Of a stretch of 58,689 nucleotides of DNA, positions 24,778-34,000 are shown piece by piece (position 1 is the first letter of the stretch; each line of letters opens with the position of its first letter). Source of the DNA: JAICMB01 sp035295125 (GTDB lineage Bacteria > Acidobacteriota > Terriglobia > Bryobacterales > Bryobacteraceae); NCBI GenBank assembly GCA_035295125.1, contig DATGJP010000109.1, positions 1 to 58,689 on the forward strand, in the 5' to 3' direction. A program made the position numbers and the translations under genes. The notes under the pieces are model-generated. The model did not search any database. It was not told the origin of the DNA and saw nothing but the letters and a program-made list of their open reading frames with translations.

Positions 24778-25413
24778 ATGCGGCGGCGGCATTTCTTAAA
24801 GTTGTCGACAGTGGGTATGGGCGGCGCCCTTACCAGCCTCCATGGGCAGAAAACCGAGACGACAGTGCCGCTGCGGTTTTTTACGGGTGAGGAGGCCCTG
24901 GATATTGCCGCGGCCGCGGCGCAGATTTTTCCGTCCGATGATTCCGGGCCGGGTGCGAATGAAGCTGGTGTCGTGATTTATATCGATCGACAACTCGCCG
25001 GGCCATACGGGCGCGACCGGCATCGATATACTAGCGGGCCGTTTGAAAAGGGCGTTCCGGAACAGGGATATCAGGGCAAAGACAGTCCCGCGCAGATTTA
25101 CCGGGAAGGCCTGCAGCAGATTGCCGGGTTGCACCGGCTGAACGCCGCCGAACAGGTCGCCGCGCTGACACGCATCGAGGGAAGTCGCTTCTTCGAGCTT
25201 CTGAGAACCCACACGATTGAAGGTATGTTTTGCGATCCCATGCATGGCGGCAATGCGGACATGGTGGGCTGGCGCTTGATCGGGTTTCCAGGACCTAGAA
25301 TGAGCTATGCCGACGAGGTCGAGCAGTACAACGGCAAGGCGTTTCGACCCAAGCCGGCAAGCCTGTATCAGATCGTAGGACACACCGTTAAGCCAAGCGA
25401 GGATGAGATTTGA
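24778..25413 (+). CDS. Gluconate 2-dehydrogenase subunit 3-like protein, Tat-exported
   Basis: 211 residues starting MRRRHFLKLSTVGMGGAL, a Tat signal with RRxFLK. The rest matches the small (subunit 3) partner of membrane-side GMC dehydrogenases: FFTGEEALDIAAAAAQIFPSD near residue 39, then YIDRQLAGPYG, EGMFCDPMHGGN and the PGP motif. Subunit 3 carries the flavoprotein across the membrane. Its stop overlaps the start of that flavoprotein gene (TTGA), and TATACT lies ten bases before its ATG. Folded export to the periplasm is expected. Confidence 0.88.
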   Translation: MRRRHFLKLSTVGMGGALTSLHGQKTETTVPLRFFTGEEALDIAAAAAQIFPSDDSGPGANEAGVVIYIDRQLAGPYGRDRHRYTSGPFEKGVPEQGYQGKDSPAQIYREGLQQIAGLHRLNAAEQVAALTRIEGSRFFELLRTHTIEGMFCDPMHGGNADMVGWRLIGFPGPRMSYADEVEQYNGKAFRPKPASLYQIVGHTVKPSEDEI

Positions 25414-27140
25414 AACGGCTGCGCGAGGTCGACGCCGTCATCGTCGGCGCCGGGTGGACGGGACTCGTCATGGCCAAGGAACTGGCAACGCGCACGTCCA
25501 TGTCGGTGCTGGTCCTCGAACGCGGCGGCGCCTATAAGCCCGGCAAGTACAGCGACAACATGGACGAGTTGGATTACGCGATCCGGCTCAAAATGATGCA
25601 GGACATCGGTCACGAGACCGTGACATTCCGCCATAGTCCGCGCGATCGGGCGCTTCCTGTGCGGCAATATGGGTCGTTCCTGCCGGGCTCGGGCGTCGGT
25701 GGGTCCGGCGAGCATTGGAGCGGGATTTCGTATCGCTATCTCCCCGATTGTTTTGAGCTGTACTCGCGGACGGTTGAGAAGTATGGTGCGAGGTCGCTTC
25801 CGTCCGACCACACGATTCAGGACTGGGGCGTCACTTACGACGAATTGGAGCCCTATTACACACGGGCCGAGAAGATGATGGGGATTTCCGGCAAGGCGGG
25901 CAACTTGCTCGGGCGCAAGGTGGACGGCGGAAATGTTTTTGAAGGCCGCCGCAGCGAGGAGTATCCAACACCGCCCACCAGGACACCGTATCTTGCCACC
26001 CTCTTCCGCGATGCCGCGAAGCAACTGGGGTATCATCCTTATCCCTTGCCGGCCGCGACCACAAGCGTCGATTATAAGAATCCCGACGGTGTGTCTCGCG
26101 CAGCATGTGTCTACTGCGGGTACTGCGAGCGCTACGGGTGCATGATCGGCGCCAAGGCGCAGCCGACGAATACTGTCCTGCCGGTGGTGAACCGCCGTCG
26201 GAATTTCGAACTGCGTACAGGATGTTGGGTGCGCCGCATCGAGACCGAAGATGGGAAGGCTCGCGGTGTGGTTTACGTTAATAGCGCCGGCGAGGAGATT
26301 TTCCAACCAGCAGGCATCGTGTTTCTGGCCGCCTGGACGTTGAACAACACAAGGCTGTTGCTCTTATCGAAGATCGGACCCGAGGGTGGCGTCGGGCGCA
26401 ATCTCACGCATCACATTTCCATTCCGGCCGCCATGGCGTTCTTCAAAGAGCCCCTGAATCGCTTTATGGGCGCTGGGTCGGCCGGCTTTGCGATCGGCGA
26501 TTTCGATGGCGACGTATTCGATCACAGCGGGCTGGACTTCTTACGCGGTGGAACGATTTACACCGTATGCTACGGCTTTCGTCCGATGGCGAATTTCGGT
26601 GTGACTCCCACAACGGTTAAAGCCCGTTGGGGACCGGAGTGGAAGAAGGCGGCGCTGCACTACTACGACCGCACCGGACGCATTTCTTTTTACGGCGAGC
26701 ACCTCGCGTACCGCGATAACATCATGGACCTGGACCCGACATACAAAGACCGCTATGGCGATCCATTGTTGCGGTTGACAATTGACTGGCGTGACAACGA
26801 GCGGCGCATGGCGGCATTCATGAGCCGCAAAGCTGAGGGGATCGCGCGAGCGATGGGTGCGGTAGAAGTCACACCATTCCCGGGATTGAAACGGTACGAT
26901 GCGACGCGCTATCAGTCGACACACATTCAGGGCGGCGTGATCATGGGCGCCAAGCCGGCGAACTCCGTCGTGAACCCTTACCTGCAGCATTGGCAGACGC
27001 CGAATCTGTTTGTTTTGGGCGCGTCCGCGTTCCCTCAAAATCCGTCCGGCAACCCGACACTCACTGCTGTCGCACTCACTTATCGGACGGCGGATGCAGT
27101 GATTGAGCGTTTTGTGAAGAAGCCCGAACCGCTCGCGTAG
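25410..27140 (+). CDS. GMC-family FAD oxidoreductase (gluconate dehydrogenase-like large subunit)
   Basis: 576 residues. FAD-binding motif VDAVIVGAGWTGLVMAKEL at the N-terminus, then GSFLPGSGVGGSGEHWSG, a Cys-rich stretch CVYCGYCERYGC, HHIS, and the C-terminal GASAFPQNPSGNPTLT that closes the flavin site. It would oxidise a sugar or alcohol in the periplasm and pass electrons to a cytochrome or quinone; no cytochrome gene is adjacent. Start TTG, with GAGG upstream and overlap with the subunit 3 stop. Confidence 0.9.
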   Translation: MKRLREVDAVIVGAGWTGLVMAKELATRTSMSVLVLERGGAYKPGKYSDNMDELDYAIRLKMMQDIGHETVTFRHSPRDRALPVRQYGSFLPGSGVGGSGEHWSGISYRYLPDCFELYSRTVEKYGARSLPSDHTIQDWGVTYDELEPYYTRAEKMMGISGKAGNLLGRKVDGGNVFEGRRSEEYPTPPTRTPYLATLFRDAAKQLGYHPYPLPAATTSVDYKNPDGVSRAACVYCGYCERYGCMIGAKAQPTNTVLPVVNRRRNFELRTGCWVRRIETEDGKARGVVYVNSAGEEIFQPAGIVFLAAWTLNNTRLLLLSKIGPEGGVGRNLTHHISIPAAMAFFKEPLNRFMGAGSAGFAIGDFDGDVFDHSGLDFLRGGTIYTVCYGFRPMANFGVTPTTVKARWGPEWKKAALHYYDRTGRISFYGEHLAYRDNIMDLDPTYKDRYGDPLLRLTIDWRDNERRMAAFMSRKAEGIARAMGAVEVTPFPGLKRYDATRYQSTHIQGGVIMGAKPANSVVNPYLQHWQTPNLFVLGASAFPQNPSGNPTLTAVALTYRTADAVIERFVKKPEPLA

Positions 27141-27180
27141 CGTCGACTCGGGTGCTGCGAAGAATTTGGAGGATGTAGAA

Positions 27181-27274
27181 GGTGGCGCAGGCGGTTTCGC
27201 CTGTGCGTTCTCGGTGAGGTCCAATGGCAGGCTGAAGGCCCTGCTCCACCCCTCCACCGCCTGCACGCACGTCG
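27181..27274 (+). repeat. Interspersed hairpin repeat, copy 2, with outer inverted repeat
   Basis: Positions 27181-27206 match copy 1 (10556-10581, reversed) at 24 of 26. CAGGCG-GTTT-CGCCTG makes a strong stem. The left part GCAGGCGGT (27187-27195) can also pair with ACCGCCTGC (27256-27264), so the element can fold two ways. It fills the space between two convergent genes (GMC oxidoreductase and thiC) and may act as a terminator in both directions, although there is no U-tract. Confidence 0.55.
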
Positions 27275-27289
27275 AATTTCGCCCGCGAC

Positions 27290-28672
27290 CTAGTCGCCGG
27301 CAGCAGCGGCGGGCTCGATCTGCGCCAAAACCGCAGCCGCATCTTCCGCCGTGAAATGCTCGGTCTTAGCCGAGTGGTTCATAGAGCAGAACTTGGGCCC
27401 GCACATCGAGCAAAACGCTGCATCCTTGAATCCCTCCTCCGGCAGCGTCTCATCATGCATCGCCTGCGCGGTCTCGGGATCGAGCGACAACTCGAACTGA
27501 CGTTTCCAATCGAAAGCATAGCGGGCACGCGAAAGATCGTCATCGCGATCGCGGGCTCCAGGCCGGTGCCGTGCGATGTCAGCCGCGTGCGCTGCAATCT
27601 TATAAGCCATGATGCCCGCCTTCACGTCTTCCCGGTTGGGCAAGCCGAGATGCTCCTTGGGCGTCACGTAGCACAGCATCGACGCACCGTGCCAGCCAAT
27701 CATGGCAGCACCGATTGCCGATGTAATGTGATCGTAACCCGGAGCGAAATCGGTCACGAGAGGCCCCAAGGTGTAAAACGGAGCGTCGTAACACATCTCC
27801 CGCTCCTTCACCACCTGCATTTCAATCTGGTCCATGGGGATATGGCCGGGACCTTCGATCATCACCTGAACGTCATACTCCCAAGCCTTCTTCGTCAGTT
27901 CGCCGAGCGTCTTCAATTCCGCGAACTGCGCCTCATCGCTGGCATCGGCGAGGCTTCCGGGACGTAGCCCGTCACCCAGCGAGAAGCTGACGTCATGCTT
28001 TTGAAAGATCTTACAAATCTCGTCGAAATGTTCGTATAGGAAATTCTGGCGATGGTTCTTCACCATCCACTCGGCAAGAATCGCTCCGCCGCGGCTGACG
28101 ATGCCGGTGACGCGGCGAGTGGTCAGCGGAATGTATTGAACCAGCACACCGGCGTGAATGGTCATGTAATCCACGCCTTGCTCAGCCTGTTCTTCGATAA
28201 CCTCCAGCATCACCCGGATGTTGAGGTCTTCGACTCGCCGCACTCGCGCGAGCGCTTCGTAAATGGGGACCGTCCCGATCGGTACCGGCGAATGCGCGAT
28301 GATTGCCTTGCGGATTTCCGGAATGTCGCCCCCGGTGGAGAGATCCATCACGGTGTCGGCGCCATACTTCACGGAGTACCGCAGTTTCTCGAGTTCTTCG
28401 TCCACATTTGACGTGGTCGAGGAATTGCCGATGTTGGCGTTGATCTTGCAAAGCGAAGCCACGCCGATGCACATGGGCTCCAGATTCGTGTGATGAATGT
28501 TAGCGGGAATGATCATCCGCCCGCGAGCGACCTCCTCCCGCACCAACTCACCCGAAAGTCTCTCGCGTCTGGCAACGAACTCCATTTCCTGCGTAATCAG
28601 GCCTTTGCGGGCATAGTGTATCTGGGTTCGGATTGAATCGTTAAGACGGGGAAGAATCCATTCGCTGCGCAT
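27290..28672 (-). CDS. thiC: Phosphomethylpyrimidine synthase, short form
   Basis: 460-residue radical-SAM enzyme that turns aminoimidazole ribotide into the pyrimidine part of thiamine. The iron-sulphur motif CSMCGPKFC lies near the C-terminus as usual. SSTTSNVDEE, MDLSTGGDIPEIRKAI, SRGGAILAEWM, EGPGHIPMDQI and TDFAPGYDHI are conserved barrel segments. It lacks the extra N-terminal domain found in the 590-630-residue forms. The 115 bases before it contain no TPP riboswitch signature. Confidence 0.96.
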   Translation of the reverse strand: MRSEWILPRLNDSIRTQIHYARKGLITQEMEFVARRERLSGELVREEVARGRMIIPANIHHTNLEPMCIGVASLCKINANIGNSSTTSNVDEELEKLRYSVKYGADTVMDLSTGGDIPEIRKAIIAHSPVPIGTVPIYEALARVRRVEDLNIRVMLEVIEEQAEQGVDYMTIHAGVLVQYIPLTTRRVTGIVSRGGAILAEWMVKNHRQNFLYEHFDEICKIFQKHDVSFSLGDGLRPGSLADASDEAQFAELKTLGELTKKAWEYDVQVMIEGPGHIPMDQIEMQVVKEREMCYDAPFYTLGPLVTDFAPGYDHITSAIGAAMIGWHGASMLCYVTPKEHLGLPNREDVKAGIMAYKIAAHAADIARHRPGARDRDDDLSRARYAFDWKRQFELSLDPETAQAMHDETLPEEGFKDAAFCSMCGPKFCSMNHSAKTEHFTAEDAAAVLAQIEPAAAAGD

Positions 28673-28762
28673 ACATGGGTAATTCTAGCGCGGCTGGCGA
28701 AGAGCGGCGCACTGGGTTACAGTTGAAACGTATTCGTCGTTCCGCGCACTTCTTGATTTCTA

Positions 28763-28768
28763 TATAAT
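28763..28768 (+). promoter_or_regulatory. Perfect -10 box before the PEGA-domain gene
   Basis: TATAAT lies 19 bases before the GTG start at 28788. The expected -35 position reads TTCCGC, a poor match. Confidence 0.4.
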
Positions 28769-28787
28769 CTGTGATGCGGGGTTCCGT

Positions 28788-31253
28788 GTGGAAGACAGGT
28801 CAAACCTAAATCCAATCCTCGATGAGCTGCGGCGTCTGGACGCCCAGATTGAAGAAGTGCCAGACCTCGGGGCACTGAAACCCATTTTCTATCGGATCGA
28901 ACAAATCAATAAGGAACATCCCGCCGAGTTCGAGGTGCAGTTGCTGGTTTCAGATGTGAAGCAGCACCTGGTGAACCGTGGCATGTTGTTGAAGCAGCAG
29001 GGCTCCGTGGGTGCGCGACAGACCAGTGTCGGCACCAAGACCACAGATCCTGGATTGAAAACCTCGGGTTCTTTCACGTCGAATTTTCCGGAGCTGAGTT
29101 CGCATCCGACACCGGTGCCGATGAACGAACCCCTACCGGCGCACGAGCCTCTCATGATGCCCGAGCCTGTGGCCGCGCATCCGATCACCGAATCGGCCAG
29201 CGCATTGCATGAGGTCTACATTCCGCCGGTGCGGCAAACTCCTCCACCAGCGCCGCCTCCGCCGCCCTCTTTCGACTGGAAAAAACCAGCACTGATCGGC
29301 GGAAGCATCGGTTTGGCACTGACGGCCCTAGTGATGGGCGGAATCATCATCTCGAAAAAGAAGAACCCGCCGCCCAAGGTCGAGCCTGTCGATCTGACGC
29401 TGATTCCGGTCGAGGTTGTGACGTCCCCATCGGGAGCCGCTGTTCGCGTGAATAATGAGCCCAAAGGCAAGTCGACTTTGCGGCTCGATCTGAAGCCGGG
29501 CACGTATAAGATGGACTTCACTCTGCCGGGCTACCTGCCGGCGTTTCAGGACATCACCGTGGCGGCCGGTCATCCTGTATTCCTCAATCTCACCCTCGCT
29601 CCCCAGTCCCAGACGCTGCGCATTTTCACCGACCTCAAGAACGGCGGCCAGGTGTTCCTGGACGACAAGCCATCCGGAGCCTTGCAGGATGGCCAGCAAA
29701 CCATCGACTCGGTAGCGCCCGGAGCACACACCCTCAGAATTGCCCAGAAGCCGGGAACTGAAGCGAAGTTCGCGTTTCAGGTAGCACCGGGCACGCCGAC
29801 GTCGATGACGGGCCCTCTAACAGCCAATAACCTGGTTGCGGTGGTCGCGAGCAGTTTCGGCGATCAGATTCACTTGGAAACCAGCGGACCACCGTTAAAG
29901 GTGAGCCTGGACGGCGCCGCGAAGGGTGATTCCAGCCCAACCGGTATGGACATTACCGGCGTGACTCAAGGCGACCATGAAATCGAGCTGAATGACGGCA
30001 AAGAGGAGCGAAAGCTCGTCGTCTCCGTTGGACCGTCGCCGGTCATAACCGCATGGGTGAATGCAGATACCAGCGGTGGAACATTGGTGGTGATGGCGGG
30101 CGAGGACGGAGCGACGGTTTCGCTTGATGGCAAGCCGTACCCGCGTAAGACGAAACGCGGACAACTCTGGATCCCCAACCTCGCGCCAAAGGATTACAAG
30201 ATCACGGTCGCGAAGGAAGGCTTCCAGGATGTCGCGGACCAGACAGCTCAAGTCAAGCGCGGAGCGGAGGCGCGGCTCACCTTCAAGCTGCAAGCCATTC
30301 CCAAGATCGCCGTGCTGCACGTGAAAGAGGGAACCCCCGGAGCCGAGGTATTCGTTGATAAGGATCGCGCAGGTGCGATTGAGACCGACGGCACACTGTC
30401 GTTTTCGAATGTACAACCTGGTGAGCACACCGTTGAGATTCGGAAAGATCAGTATGTGACGAAGGCGCACAAGCTGAATTTCCCGCCGGGTCAGACCGTC
30501 GAACTGACGGGTGAGGCGGTCACCCTCGCAAAGGCAACCGGCACGCTCAAGATCACCGTCAGCCCCGCGGACGCACAGATTTTCCTTCGGGGACCCGAAG
30601 GAAGACGCGCCGTACAACCCGGCACTTACAATTTGCCAATGGGGTCCTACACGTTGGTCGCCCGTGCGCCTGGGTACAACGAGGCTTCTACCAATGTGGT
30701 GGTGAATCAGGGCGAACAGGTGAATGCTGAGCTGCGACTTCCGAAGGAAGGCGGGGCGATACAACAAAAGCCTGCGGTCAAGTCGGACTGGGAGCATCCC
30801 GGCGAGTGGACACCCGACAGCGGTTGGATAATCCACAAGGGCGGTGGCTTCGTGCCCTACGCTGCGCACCCGGCGGTCGGCGTATTTACCTTCGCGGCTC
30901 AACTCGTGAAGGGTGGGCGGGTTTTCGGCGGCAAACGCATCCAGTGGTACCTGAACTACGAAGACTCGAAGAACTACATCCTCTTCCAGATCGACAAGAA
31001 GAGTCTGCAATCGAAGATCGTGGCCGACGGGAAGGAAACGCAGCGGCCCAAAGTGACTCTAAACACCGACGAGCCGTTCACGCTTCAGATCGAAGTCGGC
31101 CCGAATAGCATCATTCACAAGCTTCGGGAAGAGAATACCTGGACCGTTATCGACACGCTGTCGCGGCCGGGAGTTGGGGCCGGCAAGTTCGGTTTCCTGA
31201 TTCCGGGCAACGACGAACTGGCCATTTCGAATTTCACGTTCACCCCGCGCTAG
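28788..31253 (+). CDS. Membrane-anchored protein with repeated PEGA domains
   Basis: 821 residues. A helical cytoplasmic part (1-70) is followed by a Pro-rich linker (105-160), one membrane helix (168-189), and then several PEGA-type beta domains, for example PVEVVTSPSGAAVRVNNEPK with LKPGTYKMDFTLPGY (about 207-260), further copies near 430 and 510, and TLKITVSPADAQIFLRGPEG near 588. The last 150 residues (WTPDSGWIIHKGGGFVPY onwards) resemble a laminin-G/DUF1080-like jelly roll. It is probably a surface or cell-envelope binding protein. Start GTG; it is divergent from thiC. Confidence 0.82.
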   Translation: MEDRSNLNPILDELRRLDAQIEEVPDLGALKPIFYRIEQINKEHPAEFEVQLLVSDVKQHLVNRGMLLKQQGSVGARQTSVGTKTTDPGLKTSGSFTSNFPELSSHPTPVPMNEPLPAHEPLMMPEPVAAHPITESASALHEVYIPPVRQTPPPAPPPPPSFDWKKPALIGGSIGLALTALVMGGIIISKKKNPPPKVEPVDLTLIPVEVVTSPSGAAVRVNNEPKGKSTLRLDLKPGTYKMDFTLPGYLPAFQDITVAAGHPVFLNLTLAPQSQTLRIFTDLKNGGQVFLDDKPSGALQDGQQTIDSVAPGAHTLRIAQKPGTEAKFAFQVAPGTPTSMTGPLTANNLVAVVASSFGDQIHLETSGPPLKVSLDGAAKGDSSPTGMDITGVTQGDHEIELNDGKEERKLVVSVGPSPVITAWVNADTSGGTLVVMAGEDGATVSLDGKPYPRKTKRGQLWIPNLAPKDYKITVAKEGFQDVADQTAQVKRGAEARLTFKLQAIPKIAVLHVKEGTPGAEVFVDKDRAGAIETDGTLSFSNVQPGEHTVEIRKDQYVTKAHKLNFPPGQTVELTGEAVTLAKATGTLKITVSPADAQIFLRGPEGRRAVQPGTYNLPMGSYTLVARAPGYNEASTNVVVNQGEQVNAELRLPKEGGAIQQKPAVKSDWEHPGEWTPDSGWIIHKGGGFVPYAAHPAVGVFTFAAQLVKGGRVFGGKRIQWYLNYEDSKNYILFQIDKKSLQSKIVADGKETQRPKVTLNTDEPFTLQIEVGPNSIIHKLREENTWTVIDTLSRPGVGAGKFGFLIPGNDELAISNFTFTPR

Positions 31254-31292
31254 ATCTGGACTCGCGGCAACCTGCACTACCATAGCGGTAGC

Positions 31293-32234
31293 ATGACGAC
31301 ACGCAATCTCGGCAGTTCTGGTCTGCAGGTTTCCCTGGTCGGCCTCGGATGCAATAATTTCGGCGCCCGGATCGATTTGGAGGCGTCCCGGCGGGTAGTG
31401 GACCAAGCGATCGATCTGGGAACCACGCTCTTCGATACCGCCGACATCTATGGCAATTTCGGAGGATCGGAGACGATTCTCGGCCAGGTGCTTGGCGATC
31501 GGCGCAAGAACATCGTGCTGGCCACCAAGTTCGGCGGCAAAATGAATGAGGCGGGCACCAAGAAGGGTGCTTCGCGGCGCTACATCATGTCCGCGGCAGA
31601 GGGCAGCCTGTCGCGATTGAAGACCGATTGGATCGACCTCTACCAGCTCCATTTCCCCGACCCAACAACCCCAATGGAGGAGACGTTGCGCGCTTTGGAC
31701 GACCTGGTCCGCCAGGGGAAAGTGCGGTACATCGGGGGTTCGAATCTCCCGGCGTGGCAGGTGGTCGAGGCGCAATGGATTTCGCGGCACTTGAACCTGA
31801 ACCGCTACATCTGCTGCCAGGATGAGTACAGCCTGCTGGTGCGCGGCATCGAGAAGGAACTTCAGCCGGTGATGCAGAAGTATGGGCTCGGCTTGTTGCC
31901 TTATTTCCCACTCGCGAGCGGCATGCTCACTGGAAAATATAAGCGCGGCGTTGCGGCTCCGGAGGGGACGCGGTTCGCCGGATGGAAGGGCTTGGCAGAC
32001 CGCTACCTGAACGATGCAAATTTCGCGCTGGTCGAGCGATTGGAACAGTTCAGCCAGGAACGCGGGCACACGATCCTGGAGCTGGCGTTTAGCTGGCTGT
32101 TGTCACGTCCGCAAGTTGCGAGTGTGATTGCCGGCGCGACAAAACCCGAACAGGTAGAGCAAAACGTGAGAGCCGGCGATTGGGCGCTGAGCACAGAGGA
32201 CGTCGCGGAAGTGGATCGCCTGATCGCTGCATAA
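31293..32234 (+). CDS. Aldo/keto reductase
   Basis: 313-residue NADPH-dependent oxidoreductase of the (beta/alpha)8 AKR fold. The catalytic tetrad is visible: D and Y in FDTADIYG, K in LATKFGG, H in YQLHFPD. Typical cofactor-binding residues occur in PYFPLASGMLTGKY and SVIAGATKPEQV. It stands alone, 39 bases after the PEGA gene and 24 before the ABC operon; the substrate cannot be deduced. Confidence 0.93.
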   Translation: MTTRNLGSSGLQVSLVGLGCNNFGARIDLEASRRVVDQAIDLGTTLFDTADIYGNFGGSETILGQVLGDRRKNIVLATKFGGKMNEAGTKKGASRRYIMSAAEGSLSRLKTDWIDLYQLHFPDPTTPMEETLRALDDLVRQGKVRYIGGSNLPAWQVVEAQWISRHLNLNRYICCQDEYSLLVRGIEKELQPVMQKYGLGLLPYFPLASGMLTGKYKRGVAAPEGTRFAGWKGLADRYLNDANFALVERLEQFSQERGHTILELAFSWLLSRPQVASVIAGATKPEQVEQNVRAGDWALSTEDVAEVDRLIAA

Positions 32235-32258
32235 CATCGTTTTCGTATCCTAGAGTTT

Positions 32259-33182
32259 GTGTCATCCGAGTACGCTATAGAAACCAGTGGTCTCACAAAG
32301 GTTTTCCGGACGCGCTGGAAACGTCGCGAGGTGCGAGCCGTCGACGGCATTTCGTTGAACGTTCAGCGCGGCGCAACCTACGGACTGTTGGGTCCGAACG
32401 GTGCCGGCAAAACCACCTTCGTGAAGATGCTGCTTTCCGCGGTCCACCCAACCGCAGGCTCTGCCATGGTGTTCGGGCACCCGGTTTCCGATCCGGAAGC
32501 CCGCAGGCCGATTGGATACCTGCCCGAGAATCACCGCTTCCCGACGTATTTCACCGGTACCGGCATGCTCGACTTTTACGCTGCCCTATCGGGGGTGGAG
32601 TCCACGCGCCGGAAGCAGAGGATTCCGGAGTTGCTGGAGCAGGTAGGCCTGGATAAATGGGGCGACGTGCGGATCGGCAAGTATTCGAAGGGCATGCTGC
32701 AGCGCTTGGGCCTTGCCCAAGCTCTGATGCATGAACCAAGCCTGCTCATCCTGGATGAGCCGTCAGACGGTGTGGATCCTGTAGGCCGCCGCCACATTCG
32801 CGAGATTCTCACCGCGCTCGAGGAGAAAGGCGTCACCATCTTCATCAATTCGCACCTGCTGGTCGAGGTGGAGCTGTTTTGCCACGATGTCGCGATTCTG
32901 CACCAGGGGAAGGTGGCGCTGAGCGGCCGCGTGCGCGATTTGACAGCAGGCAAGGGATACCGCCTCACCGCCGCGCAGGTGCCCGAGCAGCTTCACGATC
33001 GATTGGGCAAGTCTGCGGCGGCGTCACCACGCGGCGACGGCCTGGTGGATTTTCAGTTCTCGACGCGCGAGGAGGTTAATCAGGCAGTTGACCTGTTACG
33101 CGCCGAGAAATGCGAGATCGAGGCGGTGGTACCCACCACCAGCACACTCGAAGAGGTATTCGTTAAGACGGTGGACAAATGA
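32259..33182 (+). CDS. ABC transporter ATP-binding protein
   Basis: 307 residues: Walker A GPNGAGKTT, signature YSKGMLQRLGLAQAL, Walker B LLILDEPSDGVDP, and a switch histidine in FINSHLLVE. The C-terminal 80 residues form the accessory domain common in CcmA/NatA-type subunits. GTG start without a clear ribosome site. Overlaps the permease gene by four bases (ATGA). Confidence 0.94.
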   Translation: MSSEYAIETSGLTKVFRTRWKRREVRAVDGISLNVQRGATYGLLGPNGAGKTTFVKMLLSAVHPTAGSAMVFGHPVSDPEARRPIGYLPENHRFPTYFTGTGMLDFYAALSGVESTRRKQRIPELLEQVGLDKWGDVRIGKYSKGMLQRLGLAQALMHEPSLLILDEPSDGVDPVGRRHIREILTALEEKGVTIFINSHLLVEVELFCHDVAILHQGKVALSGRVRDLTAGKGYRLTAAQVPEQLHDRLGKSAAASPRGDGLVDFQFSTREEVNQAVDLLRAEKCEIEAVVPTTSTLEEVFVKTVDK

Positions 33183-34000
33183 CGGCAACAATCGCACTCA
33201 TCGTGGACACGTTTCGCGAGGCGTTCGCGCGCAAGATTTTCTGGGGATTGTTCGGCCTGTCGACCGCGATGATCCTGTTCTTCCTGTTCCTGCTGAAGAT
33301 CGATATCGTCGAGGGCGCCATGGCTACCGTGTCGTTGTTCGGCAACAGCGCCCGCGCTACCGATCTCGAAAAGCTGGTTCGCGGCTTTTACGCGGGTATT
33401 GCGACGTATCTTTACGTCTGGGGCATGGTGCTGGCAGTCTTTGCTTCCGCAGGCCTGATCCCGAGCGTGCTCGAACCAGGCCGCATCGAGCTTCTGCTCT
33501 CGAAGCCGGTGTCCCGAGTCCACATACTGTTGGGGCGCTACATCGGCAATGTGCTGGTGATCTCATGTAATGTCGTGTATCTCGTGATGGGCGTCTGGAT
33601 CATTTTTGGCCTGAAGACCGGCATCTGGTCCAAGTCGTTCCTGATCTCAATCGCGACTACCATCTTCGTGTTCGCCGTTCTGCTGGCCGTGGTTGTGCTC
33701 ATCGGAGTGCTGTTCGAAAGCGCCGCGCTCGCAACGATGGTCGCGGTCGCGCTGATGATCATCAGCGCGGTGCTGGGGCAGGTGACCATCATGTTGAAAT
33801 TGCTGTCCTCCGAATGGTCGCGCAACGTCTGGCGATTCCTTTATTACACGCTGCCCAAGATCTACGACCTGGGCGCAATGACCCTGAGCATGATTCGGGA
33901 TCAGGAGTTCACGAGTTACATGCCCATCTGGAGTTCGGCCATATTCGGAGCCACGGTACTGGGCGTGGCTTTAATCGTTTTCGCGCGTCGCGATTTCTAA
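33179..34000 (+). CDS. ABC-2 type permease
   Basis: 273 residues with six predicted membrane helices, beginning TIALIVDTFREAFARKIFW, the usual cytoplasmic lead-in of NosY/NatB-like permeases. It overlaps the ATPase gene upstream, and the following lipoprotein gene begins at the base after its stop. The three form one export system; the cargo is unknown. Confidence 0.88.
   Translation: MTATIALIVDTFREAFARKIFWGLFGLSTAMILFFLFLLKIDIVEGAMATVSLFGNSARATDLEKLVRGFYAGIATYLYVWGMVLAVFASAGLIPSVLEPGRIELLLSKPVSRVHILLGRYIGNVLVISCNVVYLVMGVWIIFGLKTGIWSKSFLISIATTIFVFAVLLAVVVLIGVLFESAALATMVAVALMIISAVLGQVTIMLKLLSSEWSRNVWRFLYYTLPKIYDLGAMTLSMIRDQEFTSYMPIWSSAIFGATVLGVALIVFARRDF

Noticed and set aside
29895..31010. 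371-codon minus-strand frame opposite the PEGA-domain gene
   Set aside because: Antisense shadow without start signal or recognisable domain.
31734..31750. tRNA T-arm-like string GGGGGTTCGAATCTCCC
   Set aside because: It lies inside the aldo/keto reductase gene in a well-conserved stretch (YIGGSNLPAW), and no acceptor, D or anticodon arm pairs around it.
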